Source: JBDNJM01 sp041687755 (GTDB lineage Bacteria; Planctomycetota; UBA1135; GCA-002686595). From it: a stretch of DNA of 64,000 nucleotides. How positions within the stretch are numbered: the first letter of the stretch is position 1; each line of letters opens with the position of its first letter. Where the stretch lies: NCBI GenBank assembly GCA_041687755.1, contig JBDNJM010000058.1:1-64000 (forward strand). The letters are read 5' to 3'. Under the pieces are notes generated by a model, which was not told the DNA's origin, did not search any database, and saw nothing but the letters and a program-made list of their open reading frames with translations. Shown here piece by piece: positions 1-8,132 of this stretch. Both the position numbers and the translations under genes were made by a program.

Positions 1-2
1 AC

Positions 3-662
3 GTCCGCCAGTCGAGCATGCAGCAGGTGCGGGATCACAGCGAGGGCCGCGAGCGACAGTACGCTCTGGCTGAACGGGTGAAGGAGCTGGGCTTCTCACG
101 CGTCGACACGATCGACGACGATCTTGGAAGAAGTGGGGCGGGCCTCTTCGAGAGACCAGGATTCGGACGTCTACTGAGCTCCGTCCGCGACGGCAAGATC
201 CGCGCAGTGCTCGCCTTCGAGGCCTTGCGCCTGGCTCGTAACAACCGCGACTGGCACCACCTGATCGACCTCTGCGCCTTGAACGACACCCTGGTGGTCG
301 ACCTCGATGGCATCTACGATCCGAGCCAGGTCAACGACCGGCTTCTGCTGGGACTGAAAGGGAGCATGAGCGAGTTCGAGCTGGGCCTGCTACGCCAACG
401 AGCACGTGCGGCGATCGACGCGATGACCGCGAGAGGCGCCGTGATTCACGCGGTACCTATTGGCTACGTCCGCACGGATGACCAACGGTGCGAGCTTGAC
501 CCGAACATCGAGATTCAAGGGGCCATCCGGCGAGTGTTCGCGAAGTTCCAGGAACTGGGTACCGCCCGGCAGGTTCTGCTCTGGCACCCCGAAGAGCAGA
601 TCTCTCTCCCGACCAGAACGCGAGGCAGCTACGGCGAGGGTGGTGTACCAGTAGGTCTGTAA
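3..662 (+). pseudogene. Serine recombinase fragment (resolvase/invertase family), cut by the window edge and short at the C-terminus
   Basis: The open frame runs in from the window edge. The codons before the first ATG (18) read VRQSS, the typical strand around the catalytic serine of large serine recombinases, so the ATG at 18 is internal. The rest (RQYALAERVKELGF, then DDLGRSG, LAFEALRLARNNRDWHHL and LGLKGSMSEFELGLLRQR) is a clear resolvase catalytic domain. The start of the Recombinase domain follows (FAKFQELGTARQVLLW), but the frame stops after about 220 codons where relatives continue for another 250-400 residues with a DNA-binding and zinc-ribbon part. No continuation is visible in the other two frames, and a convergent gene ends at 702. 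I infer a decayed mobile-element remnant; the catalytic half could still be expressed. Confidence 0.75.
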
Positions 663-701
663 ATGCGCTGGCCGCATGGATTCACGCTCTCCGAGAGAGT
701 C

Positions 702-2285
702 TCAATCCGCGGAGCGCGCCACCTGTCCGGGATAGTCGCGGATCCACTCTGCGAGCAGGGTTCTGGGCCAGCGGCTGCCGTCGGGGCGCAGACGGGCGAA
801 CCCGCCGCGCACGCTGAGGTGCCCACCGCGGTCGAGATGGGCCGCCAGAGCCTCCAGTTCGGTCGCGTCGAGGACGCGCAGTTCGATGGCAACCAGGGTC
901 CTAAGGCGGAGCGTCGCAGGCTCGCCGAGCCGATCCAGCGGCAACACGTCGCCCGTGAGACCCCGGGCGCGACGATCTTCCAGCCACTTGCGCTGGGCGC
1001 GCTCGGTCGTCCCGTTGGCGGCCTGGTAGCCACCCAGGCGCTCGGGCCAGGAGCCGCCGTCGCGTAGCGCATCGAGGAACCAGCCGCGACACAACGAGTC
1101 GAAGTCGTACAGCAGCGCGGTGTCCCGAGGAAGGGCGTGGCTCTCGGTATCGTGCCAGTGCTCCAGGGTCGCCTTCAGCAGCTCTATTCGATCCGGTTCG
1201 GAGGCGAGTGCACGGTCGCTCCAGAGGACCAGCGCGTCGGCCGAGCGCTCTACGGCGGACTTCAGGCCAGCGGTGAACGAAGGGGCATCGGGGCCGCTCG
1301 CGAAGAGCGTGCGCCACAGCTCAGGACGGCCGTTGCCCAGCAGGCGCAGCGTGTCGCACATGGCCAGTGCGTGGCCCTCGCCGTAGGGCTCGAGGACGCC
1401 CAACTCGCGCGCGAGCAGCGAAAGGTCCAGCCCGTGCCAGGTGGATTCTCCGCCCAGCCCCAGGAGAGCGATCGGCGTTCCCGGCCAGCGCTGCTGCGCG
1501 TTCTGGGCGAGCTTCAGGATCAGATGACTAAAGGTTTCGCGCTCGAAGGTCCTGCGGGCAAGGAAGGCGGCGAAGGCCTCGTCGGTAGCCGTGCGCAGGG
1601 CCTGCCCGGTCCCGATGGGCGCAGCGTCCGCGTCGAGGCCGAAGCGCTCGGCGGCACCGTCGGCGAGCCACCGGCTCCAGGCCGCGGACTCGTGGGCGCT
1701 CAACGCCTGGCTAACGGGATCTCCAAAGGGCGTCAGGCCGATTTCATCGCCCAGCGAGACCGCGCGGAAGGGGCCAGCGCCGAAGCGTTCCCGGGCGCGA
1801 TCGAGGGCCGCGTCGAGGTGCTCGAAGGCCTCCCGCGCGAAGGGATCGAAGTCCCGCGGCCAGGCCTCGCGGTCTCGGGAGCGCAGGTAGGCGCCCCGGC
1901 CATCGGCGTAGACCTGGCGCGCGCGTTCCGGATGGAGTTCGTCGCGCCCTGCAGCGTGGCCGAGGTACAGCTCGAGATCGGGCGGGCGGCGTTCGTTGAG
2001 CAGCCAGGCCGCAGGCGTGCGTGCCTCGAGCGCAGCGCCGCCCAGGAGTCGGGGCCAATCCCCGGGCGGCGGCTGCTCCCGGTGGTCCTGCAGCCACAGA
2101 AACACGGTCGGCGCAGAACCTGCTTGCCCATTGAGGGGGTCGTCCTGAGCGCTGCCTGGCGCGCCTGCGACGGAGGACGGCCCAGCCCCGAGCGCTAGCA
2201 GCAGGGCCAGACCGCTCCACGCTCGCGGCCCGCGGCGCGGGACCAGCGAGGCAGAACATCCCGCGAGCCCTTCGGCTGCGGACAC
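702..2285 (-). CDS. Large secreted protein, glycoside-hydrolase-like fold suspected
   Basis: A 527-residue protein with a hydrophobic segment (LALLLALGAG, about residues 26-36) that looks like a signal peptide. The body is Trp- and acid-rich, with LWLQDHRE near residue 63, SLGDEIGL near 177 and LLGLGGESTWHG near 290. The C-terminal 150 residues look like a Rossmann-type lobe (ALLYDFDSL, then LDRGGHLSVRGG). This pattern resembles GH42/GH-A beta-galactosidases, with a barrel followed by a GATase-like trimerisation lobe and an acid in GDE, but I do not recognise a family with certainty. The start is taken as GTG at 2285, which shares one base with the TAG of the upstream transporter gene (TAGTG), so the two are probably translationally coupled. 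An alternative ATG lies at 2306. Confidence 0.6.
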   Translation of the reverse strand: MSAAEGLAGCSASLVPRRGPRAWSGLALLLALGAGPSSVAGAPGSAQDDPLNGQAGSAPTVFLWLQDHREQPPPGDWPRLLGGAALEARTPAAWLLNERRPPDLELYLGHAAGRDELHPERARQVYADGRGAYLRSRDREAWPRDFDPFAREAFEHLDAALDRARERFGAGPFRAVSLGDEIGLTPFGDPVSQALSAHESAAWSRWLADGAAERFGLDADAAPIGTGQALRTATDEAFAAFLARRTFERETFSHLILKLAQNAQQRWPGTPIALLGLGGESTWHGLDLSLLARELGVLEPYGEGHALAMCDTLRLLGNGRPELWRTLFASGPDAPSFTAGLKSAVERSADALVLWSDRALASEPDRIELLKATLEHWHDTESHALPRDTALLYDFDSLCRGWFLDALRDGGSWPERLGGYQAANGTTERAQRKWLEDRRARGLTGDVLPLDRLGEPATLRLRTLVAIELRVLDATELEALAAHLDRGGHLSVRGGFARLRPDGSRWPRTLLAEWIRDYPGQVARSAD

Positions 2286-4174
2286 TAAAGCTTCGTGATC
2301 GGCCACATCAGCGGCAGGATCACGATCTCGAGGGCGGTAACGATCAACGTCAGCGGCGCACCGACCCGCAGGAAGTCGCGGAAGCGGTAGTCACCCGGAC
2401 CGACGACCATGGTGTTGGCCTGGTGCGCGACCGGGGACATGAAGGCCATGCTGGCGCCTGAAACCACGGCCATGATGAACGCGCGGTCGTCGATCGCCAG
2501 GGTGCGCGCGGACTCCACGGCGACCTGGACCATGATGACCCCGGCAGTCACGTTCGTCGTGAGCTGGGTCAGCACGATCGTGGACACCAGGAACAGCCCG
2601 ATCAGGAAGTGGGGGCTGCTGGTTGCCGAACCGAACTGCAGCAGGGATTCGCTGACGATGCTGCTGAGCCCGTGGCTCTCAAACGCGGTTCCCAGCGCCA
2701 GCATGCCGCCGACCAGCAGCAGCACGGACCAGTCCACGGCGCGGCTGGCGTCGTCGGGGCGCACGACGCCGGTCAAGACGAGGGCGGTCGCGCCGGCCAG
2801 GGCGGCCACCGCGAGGTCGGCGAGACCGAAGGCGGCGGCGGCGAGGACGGCGCCCAGAATCAGGATCGTCAGCATGGCGCCGCGACCGAACGGCGCTAGG
2901 TCGAGCTCGTCGAGAATCAGCAGTTCGCGGCTGGCGCGCATGCGCTCGATGTCGCGCTCATGGCCCTGCAGGAGCAGCGAGTCACCGACGTGCATCCGGA
3001 CGTGCCCGAGCTTGGTCGGCTGCACGCGCGCGTGCTGGCTGACCGCGAGGACGTTAATGCCGGTGCGCGCGCGGAAGTCGGTCTCGGCGAGCGTGCGGTC
3101 GTTGAGCGGCGAGCCGGCGGGCAGCACGGCCTCAACGAGCTGCACGTCCCCGGAGTCGAGCCGGGTGCCGTCCACTTCGACGCTCTTGCGCTCGCGCAGG
3201 CCGAGTTCCTTGCGCAGGCCGACGAGCTTTTCCGGCTCGCCCTGCACGATCAGGACGTCGCCGGAGCGGATCCGGTTGTAGGGACCCGGAGCGAGGATGG
3301 TGTCCGCACCGGGCCTGACGATGCCGAGCACGCCGACGCCCTGGCCGTGGAACTGAGGCGCTTCGGCCACGGTGCGATTCATCAGGGTGCTGGAGGGCTC
3401 GACGAGCACTTCCGTGATGAACTTGGGCACCTGGTAGTGTTCGGTGAGCGTCTCGCCCTGGCGCTTGTTGGGCAGCAGCAGCCGCCCAGGTCCCAGGAAG
3501 TACAGGGAGCCTGCGAGCAGGAGCACGAGCCCGAGGCCGCTGAACTCGAACAGGCCGAGCGGCGTCGCGCCCATCTCGCGCAGCTGGCCGTTCACCGCGA
3601 CGTTGGTGGACGTCCCAATCAGCGTCAGCAGACCGCCGAAGAGCGAGCCGTAGCTGAGCGGAATCAGGAGCCGGCTGACGGGGATCTTGAGCTTCCGCGA
3701 CAGGCTTGAGAGCACCGGGATGAGCGTCGCCACGACTCCGGTGTTGGACAGCACCGAGGAAAGTAGGCCGGAAACCGCCGTGACGCGGAAGGCCAAGAAC
3801 CCTTCGGACGTCTTGCGTCGCCCTCCGCCCAGGAGGGTTTGGGCAATCAACTCGGCCAGTCCCCAGCGGTTCACTGCCCTGCTGAAGATGTACATCGACG
3901 CGATCAGGACGACCGCGGGGTCCGCGAAGCCAGCGAAAGCCTGCTCGGGCGTCAGGGTGCCAGACAGGGCCAGCACTAGGACGATCAGCGCCGCGATGAG
4001 GTCGTAGCGCAGCGCGTCGGTGACGAACAGCAGGAGGCTGACCGCGAGCGTGGCCAGAACGATCAGCTGGGATTGATCGAGGTTCTCGAACAAGGGGGGG
4101 GTCCGCGGGCGGGGCGGGCCGCCCTCCGGAGGGGCGCCCGTCTGGCCACAGCATGCCTGCGGGCCCGTCCGCAT
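2285..4174 (-). CDS. SLC13/DASS-family anion permease with central TrkA-C (RCK_C) domains
   Basis: A 629-residue inner-membrane transporter. Hydrophobic helices occupy about residues 35-230. Two RCK_C/TrkA-C-like regulatory domains follow (about 240-420; VLGIVRPGADTILAPG and INVLAVSQHARV). A second helical block covers about 430-629. The repeated SNTGVVATLIP-type and TTNVTAGVIM segments match the SNT motifs of divalent-anion:Na+ symporters. The family imports dicarboxylates, sulfate or similar anions; the substrate is not readable from sequence. Residues 1-27 are Pro/Gly-rich and unlike the family, so a TTG at 4093 just before FENLDQSQ is a plausible alternative start; neither has a clear ribosome binding site. 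It is followed with a one-base overlap by the secreted protein gene. Confidence 0.88.
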   Translation of the reverse strand: MRTGPQACCGQTGAPPEGGPPRPRTPPLFENLDQSQLIVLATLAVSLLLFVTDALRYDLIAALIVLVLALSGTLTPEQAFAGFADPAVVLIASMYIFSRAVNRWGLAELIAQTLLGGGRRKTSEGFLAFRVTAVSGLLSSVLSNTGVVATLIPVLSSLSRKLKIPVSRLLIPLSYGSLFGGLLTLIGTSTNVAVNGQLREMGATPLGLFEFSGLGLVLLLAGSLYFLGPGRLLLPNKRQGETLTEHYQVPKFITEVLVEPSSTLMNRTVAEAPQFHGQGVGVLGIVRPGADTILAPGPYNRIRSGDVLIVQGEPEKLVGLRKELGLRERKSVEVDGTRLDSGDVQLVEAVLPAGSPLNDRTLAETDFRARTGINVLAVSQHARVQPTKLGHVRMHVGDSLLLQGHERDIERMRASRELLILDELDLAPFGRGAMLTILILGAVLAAAAFGLADLAVAALAGATALVLTGVVRPDDASRAVDWSVLLLVGGMLALGTAFESHGLSSIVSESLLQFGSATSSPHFLIGLFLVSTIVLTQLTTNVTAGVIMVQVAVESARTLAIDDRAFIMAVVSGASMAFMSPVAHQANTMVVGPGDYRFRDFLRVGAPLTLIVTALEIVILPLMWPITKL

Positions 4175-4492
4175 CGCAAGCTCAAGCCTCCCAGGGCCGC
4201 AAACCCCATCCCACCGGGAAGCCGACCTTGGACACGCCCAGGAATCGCTGGAGGGCTTCTAAATCGCCCCTCGCGTCCTGGATTTCGAGTCGTACTCTAG
4301 GTTCATGCCCTGCGGTGCGCCCGCGCGCGACCCGCCGCCAGATCCTCCGCCGAGCGGAAGGGACGCGGTGGGGCCTAAGTGTTCGCACGGTCTTATCGGC
4401 CGCCTCACCGGCCCCCCGCTGCGGGATGGCCGGCACGACAGTGCTTGAACTCGGAGCCCTGTCGCCTACGGATCGCCCTAGAACTGCTCCCC
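4175..4492. other. Divergent intergenic region between the SLC13 permease and mcsB
   Basis: The 318 bp hold no supportable gene. Promoters for both flanking genes should lie here. A TTGAAC at 4445-4450 could be a -35 element for mcsB, but the matching -10 position (ACGGAT) is poor, so I do not call a promoter. Confidence 0.5.
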
Positions 4493-5605
4493 GTGACCGA
4501 CTCCAACTTCGAACCCCGAGCCTTCGCGAATCGCGTCGGAGCCTGGCTGTCCCAGGCCGGCCCCGAGCCCGACGTGGTCGTGTCCTGCCGGGTGCGGCTC
4601 GCTCGAAACCTTGCCGGCTTCCCGTTCGTGACGCGCCTGCCCGAACGGCAGGCCGTCGAGCTTGCGGGCAAGCTGCGCGAGTCTCTGAGGGAGCGCAGCG
4701 TCGACGGCGCCGAGCTCGTCTGGGTGGACCTGCCCGAGGCTTCGAACCTCGGACGGCTCGTGCTGCGTGAGCGGCACCTCGTCAGCCGCGACCTCGCCCC
4801 GGTCGAGCCGCACCGCGAAGTTCCCGCCGGCCGCGCCGTGACCTTCAGCGTGGCCGAGACCACCTCGGCCATGGTCAACGAGGAAGATCACCTCCGCCTG
4901 CAGGGCCTGGCCTCGGGCCTCGATCTGAGCCTCGCCTTTCGCCGCGTGCGCGGGTTCGATCTGATGATCGAGGAAAGCGTGGATCTCGCCGTGTCCCGCC
5001 GGCTCGGCTACCTGACGGCCTGCCCGACCAACGTCGGGACCGGCATGCGCGCGTCCGTGATGCTGCACCTGCCAGCGCTCGGTCTCGTGCGCACCGAACT
5101 CGAGAAGGTGTTTACGGCCGCCCAGCGAACCGGACTTGCCGTGCGCGGCATGTACGGCGAGGGCAGCCGCGCAGCCGGGGACTTCTATCAGATCTCGAAC
5201 CAGGTGACCCTGGGACGGCGTGAGGAGGACCTGCTCGCGGACCTGCACTCGCTGGTGCCCTGCATCGTGGCGTTTGAGCGGCGTGTGCGCGCGGCCCTGC
5301 AGGAAGAGCTGGGCGACGCCTTGGCTGATCGGGTGCAGCGTTCGCTCGCGATGTTGCGCAACGCGAGCGCCATGCCGACCGAGATCGCCCTACAGAACCT
5401 TTCCAACGTGCGGCTCGGTCGTGCCCTCGGGCTGCTGGGGGACTTGGTCGTGGACAACCTCGACGCCCTCGCTGTGCGCATCCAAAAGGGACACCTTCAG
5501 GCCCAGGCCACCGACGTGGCCGAGGGCGACCTGATCGACGCCGCCGAGCGAGACAAGTTGCGGGCGAGCTTCCTCCACCAGCAGTTCGGAGCCGAGGAGC
5601 TCTAG
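4493..5605 (+). CDS. mcsB: Protein-arginine kinase McsB
   Basis: An ATP:guanido phosphotransferase-family kinase of 370 residues that phosphorylates arginine side chains of proteins and so marks them for ClpCP degradation in Firmicutes. Visible motifs are SCRVRLARN (31-39), NEEDHLRLQ (129-137), and CPTNVGTGMRA followed by SVMLHLPAL (177-196), all McsB hallmarks. An RDKLRA sequence at 353-358 matches the McsB RDxxRA pArg-binding motif. GTG at 4493 is preferred over the upstream GTG (4379) because the 38 extra residues are low-complexity and the family averages about 350 residues. No mcsA, ctsR or clpC lies next to it, unlike the Bacillus operon, so its regulation here is unclear. Confidence 0.93.
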   Translation: MTDSNFEPRAFANRVGAWLSQAGPEPDVVVSCRVRLARNLAGFPFVTRLPERQAVELAGKLRESLRERSVDGAELVWVDLPEASNLGRLVLRERHLVSRDLAPVEPHREVPAGRAVTFSVAETTSAMVNEEDHLRLQGLASGLDLSLAFRRVRGFDLMIEESVDLAVSRRLGYLTACPTNVGTGMRASVMLHLPALGLVRTELEKVFTAAQRTGLAVRGMYGEGSRAAGDFYQISNQVTLGRREEDLLADLHSLVPCIVAFERRVRAALQEELGDALADRVQRSLAMLRNASAMPTEIALQNLSNVRLGRALGLLGDLVVDNLDALAVRIQKGHLQAQATDVAEGDLIDAAERDKLRASFLHQQFGAEEL

Positions 5606-5747
5606 TGGCTGGCTTCCATGCCTCGAACGTGTCGCTCCAGGACTCCGGCGCCCCGGTGGCTCCCGCAATCCAGCTCTTCTCCCCGCGCGGTGGACGCTTA
5701 GCCGCACTTCCGGGTTCGCCCGACGGATCCCCTTCGCATCGCAAGCC

Positions 5748-6704
5748 ATGATGGACCGATTCGGTCGCCGGGTGACCTACCTGCGGCTCAGCCTCACCAA
5801 CCGTTGCCAACTCGACTGCGCGTACTGCACCCTGCAGGACGAGCCGGTTTCGAGCATGACGCCCGAAGAGATCGAGTTGCTCGTCGAGGTTTGCTCCCGT
5901 CGTCTGGGCTTCCGCAAGATCCGCCTGACCGGCGGTGAGCCGACTCTGCGCAAGGACCTCGGCTCAATCGTTCAACGCCTTTCCTCGCTCGATGGAATCG
6001 ACGAGGTGGCTCTGACCACCAACGGCATGCTGCTGGAGCGGCGCTCGCCGGAGCTTGCGGCGGCCGGCCTGCGGACCATCAACGTCAGCATTGACAGCCT
6101 CGACCCCGCCAAGTTTCGTCGCCTGACCGGCGGTGGCGACCTGGAGACTGCGGTTGCCGGTCTGCGCGCCGCGCGCGCCGCGGGCATCGATCGGCGCAAG
6201 GTCAACGTCGTTCTGATGGGCGGCGTGAACGAGGACGAGGTCGCGGACTTCGTCGCGTTCTCGGCGGCGGAGGACGTTGAAGTGCGCTTCATCGAACACA
6301 TGCCGATGGACACGGTCCGTCTCGAGCAGTGGACGATGGATCCGCGTCAGGTCCTGCGAGAGCTGGCGAAGGGGGCGGTGCTCGAGCCCTTGGCCACGGA
6401 CCCCAACGGCGGTCCGGCCGAGCGCTTCCGGATCGGCGACGCGCGCATCGGATTCGTCCACGCGATGTCCAACCCCTTCTGCGATCGCTGCAACCGCTTG
6501 CGGGTAACAGCCGAGGGCAAGATCCGCTCCTGCCTGCTGTCCGGCGGCGAGGTCGATTTGCTCGGCTCGATGCGCGGCGGCGGGAGCGCGGCTGAGGTTG
6601 AGGAACGAGTGGTCGAGCTGATGCGTGCGGCGGCGGATGCCAAGCCGCCGATTTACGACCTGCAGGCGGAAGGAACGATTTCGATGCGGGGCATCGGCGG
6701 GTGA
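5748..6704 (+). CDS. moaA: GTP 3',8-cyclase MoaA (molybdenum cofactor biosynthesis)
   Basis: A radical-SAM enzyme of 318 residues that starts Moco synthesis by converting GTP to (8S)-3',8-cyclo-7,8-dihydroguanosine 5'-triphosphate. The N-terminal CxxxCxxC cluster is Cys20, Cys24 and Cys27 inside LTNRCQLDCAYC. The C-terminal GTP-binding cluster is Cys245, Cys248 and Cys262 (NPFCDRCNRL, then SCLL). The protein ends in GIGG, and MoaA normally ends in a functional GG. TGGEPTLRKDL is the SAM-binding glycine motif. ATG at 5748 or the adjacent ATG at 5751 could start it. No other moa gene is adjacent; MobA-like and ThiF/MoeB-like genes are 24 kb away. The 54-nt tandem array begins at the base after its stop codon. 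Confidence 0.96.
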   Translation: MMDRFGRRVTYLRLSLTNRCQLDCAYCTLQDEPVSSMTPEEIELLVEVCSRRLGFRKIRLTGGEPTLRKDLGSIVQRLSSLDGIDEVALTTNGMLLERRSPELAAAGLRTINVSIDSLDPAKFRRLTGGGDLETAVAGLRAARAAGIDRRKVNVVLMGGVNEDEVADFVAFSAAEDVEVRFIEHMPMDTVRLEQWTMDPRQVLRELAKGAVLEPLATDPNGGPAERFRIGDARIGFVHAMSNPFCDRCNRLRVTAEGKIRSCLLSGGEVDLLGSMRGGGSAAEVEERVVELMRAAADAKPPIYDLQAEGTISMRGIGG

Positions 6705-7013
6705 GAAGCTTCGCTTCTCACGTTGCTTTCGGCCCATCGCCTGACGGCGTTGGCGCATGAAGCTTCGCTGCTCACGTTGCTTTCGGCCCATCGCCTGACG
6801 GCGTTGGCGCATGAAGCTTCGCTGCTCACGTTGCTTTCGGCCCAGCGCCTGACGGCGTTGGCGCATGAAGCTTCGCTGCTCACGTTGCTTGCGGCCCATC
6901 GCCTGACGGCGTTGGCGCATGAAGCTTCGCTGCTCACGTTGCTTGCGGCCCAGCGCCCGACGGCGTTGGCGCATCGGGCGGAGCCTCCCACGTTGCTCTC
7001 GGGCGTTGGCGCA
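6705..7013. repeat. 54-nt tandem repeat array, five units plus a degenerate sixth
   Basis: Near-identical 54-bp units start at 6705, 6759, 6813, 6867 and 6921; a diverged partial unit runs from 6975 to about 7013. Differences between units are single substitutions (for example CTTTCGG against CTTGCGG, and CCATCG against CCAGCG). Each unit contains the hairpin CGCC-TGAC-GGCG and a core, CGGCCCATCGCCTGACGGCG, shared with the dispersed element found at 25254, 35690 and 43461. The array begins at the base after the moaA stop and lies between convergent genes. Because 54 is a multiple of three it stays open in several frames, but the resulting Ala/Leu- or Arg/Gln-repeat peptides have no sign of being genes. 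There are no spacers, so it is not CRISPR. Confidence 0.95.
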
Positions 7014-7044
7014 GGCAGCGCGCTTCACACGCACCTGACGCTGC

Positions 7045-7755
7045 CTAGGGCGACGTCGCCGTGCGGCCGCGGTAGCTCGCCGGGAGTGGATCGAGGCGCA
7101 GGGGGAGTGGGCGGTGGGCGCCGACAGGCACCAGGAAGGTGTAGCGGCCGCCAAGGTCCAGTTCGATGCGATTCCCGGCGCGATGAAACAAGCGCGTCGC
7201 GCCGCCGGCGGTGCCTTCGAGACGGAACAGGGCGCGCGCTGGCATCAGCATCTGCCCCTGGGGCATGTAGAGCGAGTGCGCTCCTCGGCGGATGTCGATC
7301 TCTGCGGTCGTCAGGCGCCGGAAGCGCCAGGTCCAGCCGAGCCCTCCGGTGTCGGGTTCCGGGTCCAGTTCGAGGCCGGTCGTCCCGTTGAGCTGGACCT
7401 GCGCACCACCCGGCCACACAAGGCGTGCCCGGCTGGTCGCGCCCAACTCCAGGTAGGTTCGAGACGTGAGGGGGGGAGCGACCTCCTCCGGCGTCGCTAG
7501 CAGAATTTTCCCCTCCAGGGTCAGGCGGGCCCAGCCGTACTGGACCTCAAGGCGCGGCGGTTCGGCCTCGATGCCGGACTGCGCAGGCTGGGCGTGCGTG
7601 GCGCCAGGGGTCGCGAACACCGCCGAGGCCTGCTGCGCGATGTGTGGGGCAGACTGCTGTCCGCTCGGACCCGGAACGCCCTGCCAGCCCGGCGGCATGG
7701 CGCAGGCCAGGAAGCCGCTCAGGAGAGCGTAGAGGGGGCTCGGAAGCGGAGGCAT
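7045..7755 (-). CDS. Secreted FecR-like protein of unknown function
   Basis: A 236-residue exported protein. The N-terminus (LYALLSGFLACAMPP) is a signal peptide that may end in a weak lipobox (FLAC). Residues about 70-200 are beta-rich, with the FecR-domain pattern of glycine, Ser-Arg-Ala-x-Leu and a tryptophan-Pro-Gly-Gly turn (GATSRARLVWPGGAQVQLNG), followed by RRGAHSLYMPQGQ. FecR-like domains in large-genome bacteria often sit in periplasmic proteins of unknown role. The upstream region carries three TAGGCCTA-type iterons (7821-7856). Downstream it converges on moaA across the repeat array. The FecR assignment is tentative. Confidence 0.65.
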   Translation of the reverse strand: MPPLPSPLYALLSGFLACAMPPGWQGVPGPSGQQSAPHIAQQASAVFATPGATHAQPAQSGIEAEPPRLEVQYGWARLTLEGKILLATPEEVAPPLTSRTYLELGATSRARLVWPGGAQVQLNGTTGLELDPEPDTGGLGWTWRFRRLTTAEIDIRRGAHSLYMPQGQMLMPARALFRLEGTAGGATRLFHRAGNRIELDLGGRYTFLVPVGAHRPLPLRLDPLPASYRGRTATSP

Positions 7756-7820
7756 GGGCGGGGGGAGGGCGCGGTGAGCCGAGATGGGAGGAGCGGGGCG
7801 AGGTTCGATCCGCTGAACTC

Positions 7821-7856
7821 GCTAGGCCTACAGCTAGGCCTACAGCCAGGCCTACA
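7821..7856. promoter_or_regulatory. Three 12-nt direct repeats containing TAGGCCTA palindromes
   Basis: Units start at 7821, 7833 and 7845. The first two are identical (GCTAGGCCTACA) and the third has one change. Each of the first two holds the 8-bp palindrome TAGGCCTA. They lie 66-101 bp upstream of the FecR-like gene start on the minus strand, where an iterated operator would be expected. The regulatory role is inferred. Confidence 0.5.
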
Positions 7857-7943
7857 GGGGGTTATCGGCACGAGCGGGTTCAGAACTCGAGCGGCCCATG
7901 TGCCCGCTAGGGCAAGCCCCCCCGCAGCCGGTCATGAACTGCC

Positions 7944-8119
7944 CTGCCTCTGTGTTGTTCTGGTCCCGCCCAGTGGCCCCAAAGCTCTTTTTGGCACAGG
8001 GTTCCGAGCGGGCGACGGTCGGCCGCTCGACGCGGGCGGCCGGGCCTCCACCACTAAGTCCCTCCTGCGCTCGGACTTGCAGGTCGGTCCGCGGGGGCCA
8101 AAACAACACGGAGGCAGGC
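7944..8119. repeat. Inverted repeat with arms of about 27 nt
   Basis: The left arm, about 7944-7970, contains CTGCCTCTGTGTTGTTCTGG. The right arm, about 8090-8119, contains the reverse complement of CTGCCTCCGTGTTGTTTTGG. The arms match at about 22 of 26 positions and are separated by about 120 bp. They lie between two same-strand genes. They could be a remnant of a small inverted-repeat element or two copies of a repeat in opposite orientation. Confidence 0.6.
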
Positions 8120-8132
8120 CAGGTCTAGCAGG

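Larger units (their letters stand above)
7756..8132. other. Intergenic region with iterons and a long inverted repeat
   Basis: No supportable gene. It holds three 12-nt direct repeats at 7821-7856 and a 27-nt inverted repeat with arms near 7944-7970 and 8090-8119, each listed separately. It lies upstream of the FecR-like gene and downstream of the HAD gene, both on the minus strand. Confidence 0.6.

Noticed and set aside
4445..4473. Promoter of mcsB
   Set aside because: TTGAAC is a good -35 but the -10 position is only ACGGAT; it is too weak to call.
6705..7013. CRISPR array
   Set aside because: The 54-nt units are contiguous with no unique spacers, and no cas gene is nearby.
5964..7154. 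Long minus-strand reading frame across moaA and the repeat array
   Set aside because: It lies antisense to moaA, and its repeated Arg/Gln segment is simply the 54-nt array read in frame; there is no family likeness.
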